Below, one piece after another: positions 50,069 through 59,186 of a stretch of 64,000 nt of DNA (within the stretch, counting starts at the first letter, position 1; each line of letters opens with the position of its first letter). The notes under the pieces were generated by a model, which worked only from the letters and a program-made list of their open reading frames with translations, searched no databases and had not been told where the DNA came from. The DNA is taken from contig NZ_JADWYU010000097.1 in assembly GCF_016786325.1 (NCBI RefSeq), positions 1 to 64,000 on the forward strand, written 5' to 3'. Origin of the DNA: Frankia nepalensis (GTDB taxonomy: Bacteria; Actinomycetota; Actinomycetes; Frankiales; Frankiaceae). Made by a program: the position numbers and the translations under genes.

Positions 50069-50635
50069 CTACTGGCCCTGGGTCTGAGTGGTGATCCCCT
50101 CCACGCCGGGCCGCCCCTGGACGCAGGCGAACACCTTCGCGCGGTCGCCGGTGGAGGCGTCCGTCAGGTTGTAACGCAGCGGGTAGACGCGGGTGATCGC
50201 GAGGTCGTTGCGGTCCGGTGGCTCCTGAACCGCCCCGCCGACAGTCGGGCAGGCGGCGCGGACCGCGTCCTTCTGCGCCTCGGTCGCCTGTGCCGTGAAG
50301 ACGACGACCGCCTCGACTCGCGGCGGCGGGCCCTCGAGGACGGCGTACACCCCGAACACCAGGATTCCGACCAGGCAGATCAGCCCGAACACGACCGGCA
50401 CCCGGCGGCGCGGGTCGCGCAGGTAACGCGCCGCCTCGGCGAGTGGCGAGGGCTTCGAGCGTGTCGGCGGCGTCGCGCGCGCGCCCGCGCCCGCCGGCTG
50501 ACCGGCGGCCGTGTCGGAAAGGGGACCCGGCCGCGCGGGGTCACCCGGTGATGGTGCACGCTGTAGGGCCGTCGGGGCACCGAGATCCAGCACGGGGGGA
50601 GGAGACGGCTCCGGCGGGGGAGTGGTAGCGGTCAC
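50069..50635 (-). CDS. Single-pass membrane protein with exposed C-terminal domain
   Basis: A 188-residue protein. The N-terminal half is Pro/Ala-rich, followed by a hydrophobic helix (VPVVFGLICLVGILVFGVYAVL) and an outside domain of ~90 residues with FTAQATEAQKDAVRAACP and two Cys. The outside domain vaguely recalls FtsX-type extracytoplasmic domains, but it lacks the rest of FtsX. GTG 50635 is preferred with AGGGA ten bases upstream. It is convergent with the PGPGW-like gene with 11 bases between. Function unknown. Confidence 0.7.
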   Translation of the reverse strand: MTATTPPPEPSPPPVLDLGAPTALQRAPSPGDPARPGPLSDTAAGQPAGAGARATPPTRSKPSPLAEAARYLRDPRRRVPVVFGLICLVGILVFGVYAVLEGPPPRVEAVVVFTAQATEAQKDAVRAACPTVGGAVQEPPDRNDLAITRVYPLRYNLTDASTGDRAKVFACVQGRPGVEGITTQTQGQ

Positions 50636-51165
50636 TTCGGAAGATCCCTGTCGGGTCGGGGCATGACATCGGCTCCGGCTCACGCGGGGACCACCCGGAT
50701 GGGCCGAACTCCCAAACTAGTCCGCTGTCCGGGCTCATAATCTGTACCGCCTTGACCAACACGGCTGGCCGAACGCCAGCCGCGGAGGTCTCGGGGAGAC
50801 ATGGCTGTGGGCTGGCCGCGGCGGCTCCGGACGTCTGAGGTGACGAGGCCTTCAGACGGCGCCCGGTGTCGCCGGCACGGCTGTGACCCGACCCGGCCGG
50901 CGCCGACGCCGGCCATGGTGGCGGAGCGGCCACCGGGACAGGGCGGCCACGGTGGCGGAGCGGCCACGGTGGTGGGGCACGGCGCGCCGACACCCGGCGC
51001 GACACCGTGCCCGGACAGGCAACGCGGACGGCGACGAGCCGGTGTGGCGTCTCGCGCCGTTCGTCGGCGCGTCCGCGCCGCCGGGCGTCGTGGCTCGAGC
51101 GGCATCAGAACTTCCAACAATCCTCCGGCGAAGCCCGCCGGCTCATCATCGTGCTAGGAGCAACG
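50636..51165. other. 530-nt divergent spacer with a direct repeat
   Basis: No gene is recognised between the membrane-protein and GH15 genes. A 17-bp direct repeat GGTGGCGGAGCGGCCAC occurs at 50917-50933 and 50951-50967. A long plus-strand frame enters the GH15 gene but has no supporting start. Confidence 0.5.
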
Positions 51166-52998
51166 GTGGCATCCCTCATCGAGGACTACGCGCTGATCGG
51201 GGACACCCATTCGGCCGCGCTCGTCGCCCGGGACGGTTCGATCGACTGGTTGTGCCTGCCCCGCATCGACTCTCCGGCGTGCTTCGCGGCGCTGCTCGGC
51301 GACGAGAACGCCGGGCGCTGGCGGATCGCGCCGACCGAACCCGTCCTCGGCGTCACCCGCCGCTACCGCGGCGACACCCTCGTCCTCGAGACGGACATGA
51401 CCACGGCGACCGGGACCGTCCGGATCACCGACGCCATGCTCCCGCGGGCCGGGACGCATGCCGTGCTTCGGCTGGTGGAGGGCCTGGCCGGCAGGGTGCG
51501 GATGCGCAGCGAGGCCCGGTTCCGGTTCGACTATGGCTCGATCGTGCCATGGGTGCGCCGGCGGGACGAGCACACGATGACGGCGACCGCCGGGCCCGAC
51601 GCCGTCACGTTGCGTACCACGGCGCCGATGGAGGGCCGCGACTCCGCCACCTTCGCCGAGTTCGAGGTGGCCGCGGGCCAGTCCGTCCCGTTCTCGCTGA
51701 CCTGGTACCCGTCGCACCAGCCCACGCCGCCCGCCCCCGCCGTCCGGCAGATGATCGCCCAGACCGAGGCGTGGTGGAACGACTGGATGGCCGGCTGCTC
51801 CTATGACGGCCTCTACCAGGCCGCCGTGCGTCGCTCGCTGATCACGCTGAAGGCGCTCACGTTCGCCCCGACCGGCGGGATCGTCGCCGCCGTCACCACG
51901 TCGCTGCCCGAGCACATCGGCGGCGTCCGTAACTGGGACTACCGGTACTGCTGGCTGCGCGACGCCACCATCACGCTGCTGGCGCTGCTCGACGCCGGGT
52001 TCACCAGCGAGGCGCTGGCCTGGCGGGAGTGGCTGCTGCGGGCCGTGGCCGGCGACCCCTCGCGCGTCCAGATCATGTACGGGGTGGCGGGCGAGCGCCG
52101 GCTGCCCGAGTACGAGGTCCCGTGGCTGCCCGGCTACGAGAACTCGGCTCCGGTGCGGGTCGGCAACGCCGCCGTCGACCAGTTCCAGCTCGACGTCTAC
52201 GGCGAGGTCCTGGACGCGCTGCACGTCGCCAGGATGGCCACCCAGGTCGACGGCCGCGACGACTCCTGGCCCCTGCAGACCAAGCTGATGGAGTTCCTCG
52301 AGACCGGCTGGCGCAAGCCGGACGAGGGCATCTGGGAGGTGCGCGGCCCGCGCCGGCATTTCACCCACTCCAAGGTGATGGCCTGGGTCGCCGCCGACCG
52401 CGCGGTCAAGGGCATCGTCGAGTCGGGCCTGCCCGGCCCGGTGGAGCGCTGGGCGGCGCTGCGCGACGAGGTGCACCGCGAGGTGTGCGCCCGTGGCTTC
52501 GACCAGGAGCGCAACACCTTCACCCAGTTCTACGGCTCCTCCGAGCTCGACGCGGCGCTGCTCTACATGCCGCTGGTCGGCTTCCTGCCCGCGACCGACC
52601 CGCGGGTGGTCGGCACGGTGGCCGCGATCGAGCGCGAGCTGCTGGAGGACGGCTTCGTCAACCGTTACCCGACGGCCGAGGACGGCGCGGTCGACGGCCT
52701 GCCAGCCGGCGAGGGCGCGTTCCTGGCGTGCACGTTCTGGCTGGCGGACAACTACGCCCTGTCGGGCCGGGTGCGCGAGGCCCAGGAGCTGTTCGAGCGG
52801 CTCCTGGCCCTGCGCAACGACGTCGGGCTGCTCGCCGAGGAGTACGACCCGCGGCTGGGCCGGATGACCGGCAACTTCCCGCAGGCGTTCAGCCACGTCC
52901 CGCTGGTGAACACCGCCCGGACGCTGACCGACGCCCTGCGCGGCATGCCCCGCTCCCGCACCGACCGCGCCTACCCGCCCGGCCACTTCTTCGGCTAG
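51166..52998 (+). CDS. Glycoside hydrolase family 15 (trehalase/glucoamylase-like)
   Basis: A 610-residue cytosolic enzyme with no signal peptide. IEDYALIGDTHSAALVARDGSIDWLCLPRIDSPACFAALLG is the actinobacterial GH15 start. HIGGVRNWDYRYCWLRDATITLLALLDAGF is the central (alpha/alpha)6 signature, KPDEGIWEVRGPRRHFTHSKVMAWVAADRAVK contains a catalytic Glu region, and GAFLACTFWLADNYALSGRVREA follows. It probably hydrolyses trehalose or alpha-glucans. GTG 51166 has AGGAG five bases before it. A hairpin follows the stop. Confidence 0.92.
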   Translation: MASLIEDYALIGDTHSAALVARDGSIDWLCLPRIDSPACFAALLGDENAGRWRIAPTEPVLGVTRRYRGDTLVLETDMTTATGTVRITDAMLPRAGTHAVLRLVEGLAGRVRMRSEARFRFDYGSIVPWVRRRDEHTMTATAGPDAVTLRTTAPMEGRDSATFAEFEVAAGQSVPFSLTWYPSHQPTPPAPAVRQMIAQTEAWWNDWMAGCSYDGLYQAAVRRSLITLKALTFAPTGGIVAAVTTSLPEHIGGVRNWDYRYCWLRDATITLLALLDAGFTSEALAWREWLLRAVAGDPSRVQIMYGVAGERRLPEYEVPWLPGYENSAPVRVGNAAVDQFQLDVYGEVLDALHVARMATQVDGRDDSWPLQTKLMEFLETGWRKPDEGIWEVRGPRRHFTHSKVMAWVAADRAVKGIVESGLPGPVERWAALRDEVHREVCARGFDQERNTFTQFYGSSELDAALLYMPLVGFLPATDPRVVGTVAAIERELLEDGFVNRYPTAEDGAVDGLPAGEGAFLACTFWLADNYALSGRVREAQELFERLLALRNDVGLLAEEYDPRLGRMTGNFPQAFSHVPLVNTARTLTDALRGMPRSRTDRAYPPGHFFG

Positions 52999-53012
52999 CC
53001 CCAGGACGCCCG

Positions 53013-53062
53013 CCCGCCCGTGGCCCTGTGGTGGAGACCACCCGGTCCTGACCACGGGCGGG
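53013..53062 (+). terminator. Stem-loop after the GH15 gene
   Basis: CCCGCCCGTGG (53013-53023) pairs with CCACGGGCGGG (53052-53062), with an internal GGTGG/CCACC stem. It starts 15 bases past the stop. Confidence 0.7.
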
Positions 53063-53283
53063 TGCCGCCCCGCGGCCGGACGCCGGGGGCCACCCCGGCA
53101 CCACCGGGCGCGCGACGGGCGGTGGCGGGCGGTGGCGGCATGCCTGGCCCGCGGCCGGCGCGAGCGTGGGTGGTGACGGGGCGCGACACAGGCTGCGCGT
53201 CGCGTGGCCAAGGTCGCGACTTATCCGAACTGGAGCGGCAAGCGGCGGTGTGGCCGGGCCGGAGGGCTACTACTCTTCCGGAT

Positions 53284-54459
53284 ATGGACGACCACGCAGG
53301 TCAGGTCGCGGCCACCGGACAGCAGCTGACCCCGCAGAATCTCGAGCGGCTGGCCCGGCTCGCCCGGGAGCGTGGCGACCTCGACACCCTGCTGACCGCG
53401 CTCGACGCGCTGGTGTCGGTCAGCAGGGAGCGGGTTGCCTCGGCTACCAGCGGAGTCGCCGACCTGGCGCATCTGGCCGCCGTGCTGATCGAGCACGGCG
53501 ACGCGCTGCTTGACCACGGCCGGGCGGCGCCGGCGCAGGAGAACTACGAGGAAGCGCTACGGATCAACCGGCACCTGGCGACCGCCGACCGCACGCCCGA
53601 GTCCGAGCACCGCCTCGGCGTCAGCCTGGAGCGCGCCGGCGCCGCCCGCGCCGCGCTCGGGGATCTCGTCGGCGCGCTCGACATCCAGACCGAGTGCCTG
53701 GCGCTCGCCCACCGGATGATCGCGGACGGGGCGTCGGCGCCGCAGGCCCGGCAGCGGCTCGCCAACACCCTCGAGAAGATCGGCGACCTGCGTCAGCAGC
53801 AGGGAGACACCAAGGCCGCGCTGGACGCCTACACCGACGCGCTGGAGGTGCGCCGCGGGCTGCTCACCGTCTACGGCGAGGTCGCGCCGCTGCTGCGCGA
53901 CATCTCCCGCGGCCTGCTCGACGTGGGCGACATGCTGCGGCTGCGCGGCGACGTCGCCGGCGCGCTGGCCCGCTACGGGGAGGCCGTGACGACGGCCCGG
54001 CGCGCGCTCGCCGCCGCCGGCGCCACCGAGATCGACCCGACCGTGCCGCGTGCCCTGTTCCACTCGCTGAGCCTGGTGGGCAACATGCGCTACGACCAGG
54101 GGGACGTCGCCGGCGCGCTGGAGTCGTACGCGGAGTCGCTCGCGCTGGTGCGCTGGCTGCGGACCGAGTACGGCGAGCACCCGACCGTGCTGCGCGACCT
54201 GTCCGTCGGGCTGGACAAGGTCGCCGGGGCCAGGGAGGCCCTCGGAGACCTGGACGCGGCGCTGGAGGGTTTCGAGGAGGCGCTGGCCGTCGAACGCCGC
54301 CGCCGCCAGATCGTCGGTGACCGGCCGGAGATCCTGCGCGACCTGGTGTGGGCCCTGGAGCAGGTCGCCCGCGTCCGCGCCGCCGGCGGTGACACCTCCG
54401 GCGCCCAGGCGGCCGGCCGCGAGGCCCTCGCGCTGCGCGACGCGGCCGTCGCCCTCTAG
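53284..54459 (+). CDS. Tetratricopeptide-repeat protein
   Basis: A 391-residue all-helical protein. TPR-like pairs recur: AHLAAVLIEHGDALLDHGRAAPAQENYEEAL, HRLGVSLERAGAARAALGDLVGALDIQTECL, ANTLEKIGDLRQQQGDTKAALDAYTDAL, RGLLDVGDMLRLRGDVAGALARYGEAV, and two more. It has no signal or catalytic motif, so it probably serves as a scaffold. ATG at 53284. It is convergent with the E1-like gene (79-base spacer), but no functional link is shown. Confidence 0.85.
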   Translation: MDDHAGQVAATGQQLTPQNLERLARLARERGDLDTLLTALDALVSVSRERVASATSGVADLAHLAAVLIEHGDALLDHGRAAPAQENYEEALRINRHLATADRTPESEHRLGVSLERAGAARAALGDLVGALDIQTECLALAHRMIADGASAPQARQRLANTLEKIGDLRQQQGDTKAALDAYTDALEVRRGLLTVYGEVAPLLRDISRGLLDVGDMLRLRGDVAGALARYGEAVTTARRALAAAGATEIDPTVPRALFHSLSLVGNMRYDQGDVAGALESYAESLALVRWLRTEYGEHPTVLRDLSVGLDKVAGAREALGDLDAALEGFEEALAVERRRRQIVGDRPEILRDLVWALEQVARVRAAGGDTSGAQAAGREALALRDAAVAL

Positions 54460-54538
54460 CTCCCCGCGCGGTCGGGGGACGGGCGCCCCCGGGTCCGGGC
54501 AGTGCGCCGCGGGTCCGGGCCGTGATCCCCCGATTCCG

Positions 54539-57500
54539 TCACGGGGTGGTGAGGGAGAGCTTCAGGGCCGCCTCGACGACGGCGGCCACCTCGACCGGGG
54601 GCCGTCGGCCCGTCCCCGCGGCGGGGCCCGACGGCATGGCGGGCCCGACGGCGGCGAGGCGGTCGCCGTGGATGCCGGCCAGGAAGGCGAGCTGGCTGGG
54701 GTCGCCGGCGGTCACGGTGACCAGCGGCCCGCGCAGGTGCGCCGGGAACATCTCGTCCAGTACCGACACGGCGCCCGCGTCCGCGTCGGCCAGGCTGTCG
54801 CGGGCACGCAGCGCGTCGAAGAGCAGGTCGGCCGACGTCACGACGACCACACCCACCTCACGGCCCAGCCGGGCCGTCAGCTCGTCGGCCGCGGCCAGCA
54901 CCTCCGGCAGGCAGTCCCCCATGCCGACCAGCGTCGGCGCCGGTGCCGGGCCGCCGGCGCGCAGCCGGTAACCGCCCGCGAGCACGCCCGCGCGCCGCCC
55001 GGCCCGCTCGTCCCCGCCGGCCGGCACGGCCGCCAGGCGCTGGTCGACGGGCCGCGCGGACAGCCGCAGCAGGGTCGACGAGCCTCCTGCCCGCCCCAGC
55101 CGTCCCAGCGCCGCCAGCAGGCACCAGGACAGGTCCTCGGCGAAGGCCGGCTCGAAGCGGGTCACCCCGGGCAGCCCGGCGGCCCCGGCGGCGGCCAGCG
55201 CGAGTGCCGGGCCGATGAACGGCCCGTCGGCGCCCGTGTCGGCGACGGCGAGCACGGAGCGTCCGTCCGCGGCGCAGCCGGCGGCCCACGCCGGCAGCAC
55301 CCGGCCGGCCACGGCCTCGTCGGTCACCCCGATCGGCAGCAGCGGCAGGCCCTGCCGGTTCCAGGCGACCGCCAGGTTGCCGAGCGCCCCGGCGAACGCG
55401 CCAGGCGAGAGCGCCCCGGCGACGTGGCGCCGCCCGGTCGCCGAGGCGAGCACCCCCGCCGGCTGACCTCCCGGCTGACCTCCCGGAGGTGGCGCGGGCG
55501 GCGCGGTGGCGGGGCCGCCGGCCGGTCCCGCCGGGTCGAGCCAGCCGGCGACGACGGGGTCGGCGTCCCGGGTCGAGACGGTGACGACCACGCTGACCAC
55601 CTCCGGGGCGAGCGCGGCGAGGCCGCGCAGCAGACCGCCGAACGCCGCCTGGGTGGAGGTCACCGCCCCGCCGCTCCCACCCGCCCGGGCGGCGGCGGGG
55701 CCGAGATCGATCGGCACGGCCGGTGGAGACGGTGCCCGCCGCGGCGCCCGGTCCAGGTAGGAGGCCACGTGGGCCGCCAGCCGCGCGCCGCGGGTCCCCG
55801 CCGAGGGCGCGAGCCCGGTGCCCTCCGGCGTGTCCCCTCCCGGTGGCAGCACGACGGCGCCCGCGCCCATCGGCCGGATCGACGTGATCCCGACCGGCGG
55901 GGATCCCCGCCGCGCGGCGGGGGACTCGCGGCCGTCCGGGCCACGGGTCGAGGCGTCGTGGGTGTGCGCGAACAGCACCGTCGGCCGGTCCGCGGCCACG
56001 TCGTCGAAGGCGTCGATCAGCAGCGCCAGGTCGTGACCGCCGAGGTCACGCAGCGCGTCGTGGATCTCGTCGTCGGTCATCGGCTCCAGCAGCCCCGCCA
56101 CGCCGGCCCCCGCCGCGCCCGGCCCGGCGAGCCGGCGGCGCAGCTCGGGCCCATGGGCGGCCAGCAGTTCGTGGTACTCGTCCTGGCGCATCCGGCCCAG
56201 CCGGGCGCGCAGCGCCTGGCCACCGGGGCGGCGGAACAGCGCCTCCAGCCGCCGGCCGTAGCGCAGGGTGAGCACCTGCCAGCCGGCGGCCTCGAACATC
56301 CGGGCGGCCCGTTCCGGCCCGCCCGGCCCGGCCAGGCCGGCCCGGGGGTCGCCGTCGGCCTCGCTCCCGACCGCGGCGCCTGTGACCAGCACGACCCAGA
56401 ACAGCTCGCCCAGGTAGGGCGTCCGCTCGTCGGTGACGGCCTCCCAGACCGCCGCGTCGCGCAGCTCCGCGTACTCCAGGAGGCAGATGGACCGCCCGCC
56501 GGGGATGTGATCGAAGCGGGTGCCGGCGAACCGGCGGGCGAGCGCACCCCAGACCGTGCCGCTCGGCCCGACGAGGCCGGCGCCGGTCGCCCGCAGCGTC
56601 CGCGCCGAACGGCCCGCGGGCGCGGGCAGCCGGGCGTCTGCCTCGTCGCCCGGCCGGTCACCAGCCTGGCCGGCGTCGTCGTCCTGGCCGGCGGCGTCGT
56701 GGACGCTCGCGGGCCGGGAGGCCTCCAGGACCTGATGGACGGCGGCGAGCAGCGGCGCGGCGCGCGGCGTCACGCTGACCCGGTCCTCGGCGCGCAGCGC
56801 GTCGAACCACAGCACGGCGGCGACGGAGGACGCGGCCGTCGTCAGCGAGTGGCGCTGGGTGGCCGCCCGCGGGCCCAGCCCCCCGTCCCGGGCGGCCTCG
56901 TCGACGCCCGTGGCCGCGAGCCGGCACAGCCGGTCCTCGACCTCGGCGAGCGCTCCCAAATCGAGCACGCCGCCCGGCGGACCGGGGATGATCGCGCCTG
57001 GCCGTGCCGAGGCCGGGGCCGGCTCGGGCGGCGCGGCCGGAGCGTGCGGCCGGGCGCCGGCGTCGACCTGCCCTGGCCAGGGCCGCGCCGCGGCGGCCGG
57101 CCCGGCGAGCCAGGGGCCGCCGGCCGGGGCACTGCCGGGTGCCGGCCCGGAGGGGCGCGGCGGCTGGGGCGGCGGCCGTCGCGGCCGCGGCTGACCGACG
57201 GCGGGACCGTGGGCCGGCCGCGCGGGCACCTCGGCTGGCGGCTGGCCCGGCGCGGGCGGTGCCGCCTCGAGGGAACCGGGAGCCTGGGCAGGCCGCGCGG
57301 CCCAGCCGGCGACCGCCGCCTCGTCGGGCGGAAGGCCGGCGATCGGGGCCCCGCCGGCCGCGGGCTCGGCGCCCCCGGGCTCCGCCGCGGGGTCGGGCCG
57401 ACCGGGTGGTTCGTACGACCGCTCCCGTGGCCGGTACTCCACGTGCCGGATCCCGGGCCTGAACACGACGCCTGTCACTCCAGTCCCGACGCGAGAGCTC

Positions 57501-57571
57501 CCCGGCGCGTTGCCCGCCCGCGGGGCTCTCCCCGCCGCCGACGCGCCGCTCCAGCCTCCATCTTCCTTCAC
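54539..57571 (-). CDS. Pyruvate-dehydrogenase-E1/transketolase-like protein with eroded cofactor motifs
   Basis: A 1010-residue protein. The first ~230 residues are Pro/Ala/Gly-rich and disordered. The rest follows homodimeric (AceE-type) E1: AVWEAVTDERTPYLGELFWVVLV, ARMFEAAGWQVLTLRYGRRLEALFRRPGGQALRARL, DLGGHDLALLIDAFDDV, GLPLLPIGVTDEAVAGRVLPAW and RLSARPVDQRLAAV. The thiamin/Mg motif (GDGE...N) reads LLEYAELRDA...VLVT. The usual GIAE-M glutamate region reads GALSPGAF. Catalysis is doubtful. No other E1-E2-E3 genes are nearby. A regulatory or structural role is an inference. Confidence 0.75.
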   Translation of the reverse strand: MKEDGGWSGASAAGRAPRAGNAPGSSRVGTGVTGVVFRPGIRHVEYRPRERSYEPPGRPDPAAEPGGAEPAAGGAPIAGLPPDEAAVAGWAARPAQAPGSLEAAPPAPGQPPAEVPARPAHGPAVGQPRPRRPPPQPPRPSGPAPGSAPAGGPWLAGPAAAARPWPGQVDAGARPHAPAAPPEPAPASARPGAIIPGPPGGVLDLGALAEVEDRLCRLAATGVDEAARDGGLGPRAATQRHSLTTAASSVAAVLWFDALRAEDRVSVTPRAAPLLAAVHQVLEASRPASVHDAAGQDDDAGQAGDRPGDEADARLPAPAGRSARTLRATGAGLVGPSGTVWGALARRFAGTRFDHIPGGRSICLLEYAELRDAAVWEAVTDERTPYLGELFWVVLVTGAAVGSEADGDPRAGLAGPGGPERAARMFEAAGWQVLTLRYGRRLEALFRRPGGQALRARLGRMRQDEYHELLAAHGPELRRRLAGPGAAGAGVAGLLEPMTDDEIHDALRDLGGHDLALLIDAFDDVAADRPTVLFAHTHDASTRGPDGRESPAARRGSPPVGITSIRPMGAGAVVLPPGGDTPEGTGLAPSAGTRGARLAAHVASYLDRAPRRAPSPPAVPIDLGPAAARAGGSGGAVTSTQAAFGGLLRGLAALAPEVVSVVVTVSTRDADPVVAGWLDPAGPAGGPATAPPAPPPGGQPGGQPAGVLASATGRRHVAGALSPGAFAGALGNLAVAWNRQGLPLLPIGVTDEAVAGRVLPAWAAGCAADGRSVLAVADTGADGPFIGPALALAAAGAAGLPGVTRFEPAFAEDLSWCLLAALGRLGRAGGSSTLLRLSARPVDQRLAAVPAGGDERAGRRAGVLAGGYRLRAGGPAPAPTLVGMGDCLPEVLAAADELTARLGREVGVVVVTSADLLFDALRARDSLADADAGAVSVLDEMFPAHLRGPLVTVTAGDPSQLAFLAGIHGDRLAAVGPAMPSGPAAGTGRRPPVEVAAVVEAALKLSLTTP

Positions 57572-57692
57572 CAGTCCTCTCGAGGGCCCGTGCCGGGGGC
57601 CGCCGCCCCGTCGGCCCCGGCGGCGGCCGTGGGCCTCGCGGGCTCCTCGGGCCTGACAGGGCCGCTCACGGTGACCGGCGGGGCCCGGACCG

Positions 57693-57974
57693 TCAGCGGG
57701 AACGGCGCAGAGCGGTGAGGCGCTCGCGCAGGGCGGCCTCGTCGGTCGCGTTGATCTCGACCAGCTTGGCGCGGCTGGTGGCGCCGTGGACGAGGGTGAC
57801 GTCGCGGCGGCGCAGCCCGAGCGCGTCGGCGAGCGCCCGCAGCGCCGCCTCCGTCGCCCTGCCGTCGACGGCGCGCGCCGAGACCCGCACCACCAGACTC
57901 GGCTGTCCGTCCGCGGTGGCCACCTCCCCGCCGACCGCCGTCCGGCTCGCCCCCGGCTGCACCCTGATCGTCAC
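57693..57974 (-). CDS. DUF167 family protein (YggU-like)
   Basis: A 93-residue protein. TIRVQPGASRTAVGGE and SLVVRVSARAVDGRATEAALRALADALGLRRRDVTLVHGATSRAKLVEI are the complete DUF167 domain. GGAAGG lies six bases before the GTG at 57974. Function is unknown across bacteria. It is divergent from FabG. Confidence 0.88.
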   Translation of the reverse strand: MTIRVQPGASRTAVGGEVATADGQPSLVVRVSARAVDGRATEAALRALADALGLRRRDVTLVHGATSRAKLVEINATDEAALRERLTALRRSR

Positions 57975-58136
57975 CCGCACCCTTCCATCGTCACCGGCCC
58001 GTCGTCGCCGACCGCCGCCGCCTCGGCCCACGGTCCGCCGGGATCGAGACCGCCTCCGGTCGCGGTGAGGAACGTGACGGGGTCGGACGCCCGCGCCGCC
58101 GCCCGGGTGGGGGGAACGGCGGTTAACATCCGCTCC

Positions 58137-58853
58137 ATGGTCGAGAACGAGGGTCGGGTGGCACTGGTCACCGGTGGTAACCGAGGGATCGGCGCCGCCT
58201 GCGCCGCGGCCCTGGCGGCGGACGGGCAGCGGGTGGCGGTGGCCAGCCGCGGGGGGGAGGCGCCGGCCGGGATGTTCGGCGTCCGGATGGACGTCACGAG
58301 CACCGAGTCGGTGGAGAAGGCGTTCGCCGAGGTCGAGGCCGAGCTGGGGCCGGTCGACATCCTCGTCTCCAACGCGGGTGTCGTGCGGGACACGCTGCTG
58401 CTCACCATGTCCGAGGACGCGTTCCGCGACGTCGTCGACACCAACCTGCTGGGCGCGTACCGGGTCGCCAAGCGGGCCGCCCGAGGCATGATCCGGCGCC
58501 GCTACGGCCGGCTGGTCTTCATCTCCTCCGTCGTGGGCCTGTCCGGGCAGCCCGGACAGGCGAACTACGCGGCCTCCAAGGCGGGCCTCGTCGGCTTCGC
58601 CCGCTCGCTCGCCCGCGAGCTCGCCCCTCGCTCGATCACCGCGAACGTCGTGGCGCCCGGCCCGATCCGTACCGACATGACCGACGCGCTCACCGACGCC
58701 CAGCGGGAACTGCTCGTCGCCAGCGTCCCGGGCAAGCGGATCGGCGAGCCGGAGGAGGTCGCCGCCGCGGTCGCCTTCCTCGCCTCCGAGCGCGCCGCGT
58801 ACATCACCGGCGCCGTCCTCCCCGTCGACGGCGGCGTGGGCATGGGGCACTGA
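58137..58853 (+). CDS. fabG: 3-oxoacyl-[acyl-carrier-protein] reductase
   Basis: A 238-residue FabG. VALVTGGNRGIGAACAAAL binds NADPH, LVSNAGVVRDTLLLTMSEDAF and VDTNLLGAYRVAKRA are characteristic, and the catalytic set is Ser in FISSVVGLSG with NYAASKAGLVGF. It ends ITGAVLPVDGGVGMGH. It reduces 3-ketoacyl-ACP in fatty-acid synthesis. Its neighbour is ferrochelatase, as in mycobacterial fabG-inhA-hemH, but inhA is absent between them. Confidence 0.93.
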   Translation: MVENEGRVALVTGGNRGIGAACAAALAADGQRVAVASRGGEAPAGMFGVRMDVTSTESVEKAFAEVEAELGPVDILVSNAGVVRDTLLLTMSEDAFRDVVDTNLLGAYRVAKRAARGMIRRRYGRLVFISSVVGLSGQPGQANYAASKAGLVGFARSLARELAPRSITANVVAPGPIRTDMTDALTDAQRELLVASVPGKRIGEPEEVAAAVAFLASERAAYITGAVLPVDGGVGMGH

Positions 58854-58927
58854 CCGGCGGGGGTTGGGCGAGTCCTGCTCGCTGCCCTTCGGTCAGCTTC
58901 GCCGGGACCGCCGGTCAGGATGTCTGC

Positions 58928-58979
58928 CCAGGGGGATGACCCCCTGGAACCCCCAATGTCAGGGGCTCCGCCCCCGACA
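58928..58979. terminator. Paired stem-loops after fabG
   Basis: CCAGGGGG-loop-CCCCCTGG (58928-58947) and TGTCAGGGGC-loop-GCCCCCGACA (58957-58979, one mismatch). The second stem resembles a GC-rich dispersed palindromic unit common in actinomycete spacers. The rest of 58854-59186 holds no gene. Confidence 0.65.
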
Positions 58980-59186
58980 CCCCCGGTGGCTCGCGCTTCG
59001 CGCATCGCCGCCGTCCAGGTTGGCTTTCCATCCGGGGCGGCCGGCTGTGTCAGTGTGGTTGTTCGGCGGCATCGTGGTGGAGCGGCTGAACGGCCGGGGC
59101 CCGGCTCAGGTTGGTTGGGCGGCCCTGGACCTTGAGGGCTGGCCGCGGGTTGTTTGCCGGGGGTGGGGCTGGGAGAGAATGGCCTG

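Noticed and set aside
54317-57718. 1133-codon plus-strand frame
   Set aside because: Antisense of the E1-like gene; low-complexity Arg/Gly/Pro product without recognisable motifs.
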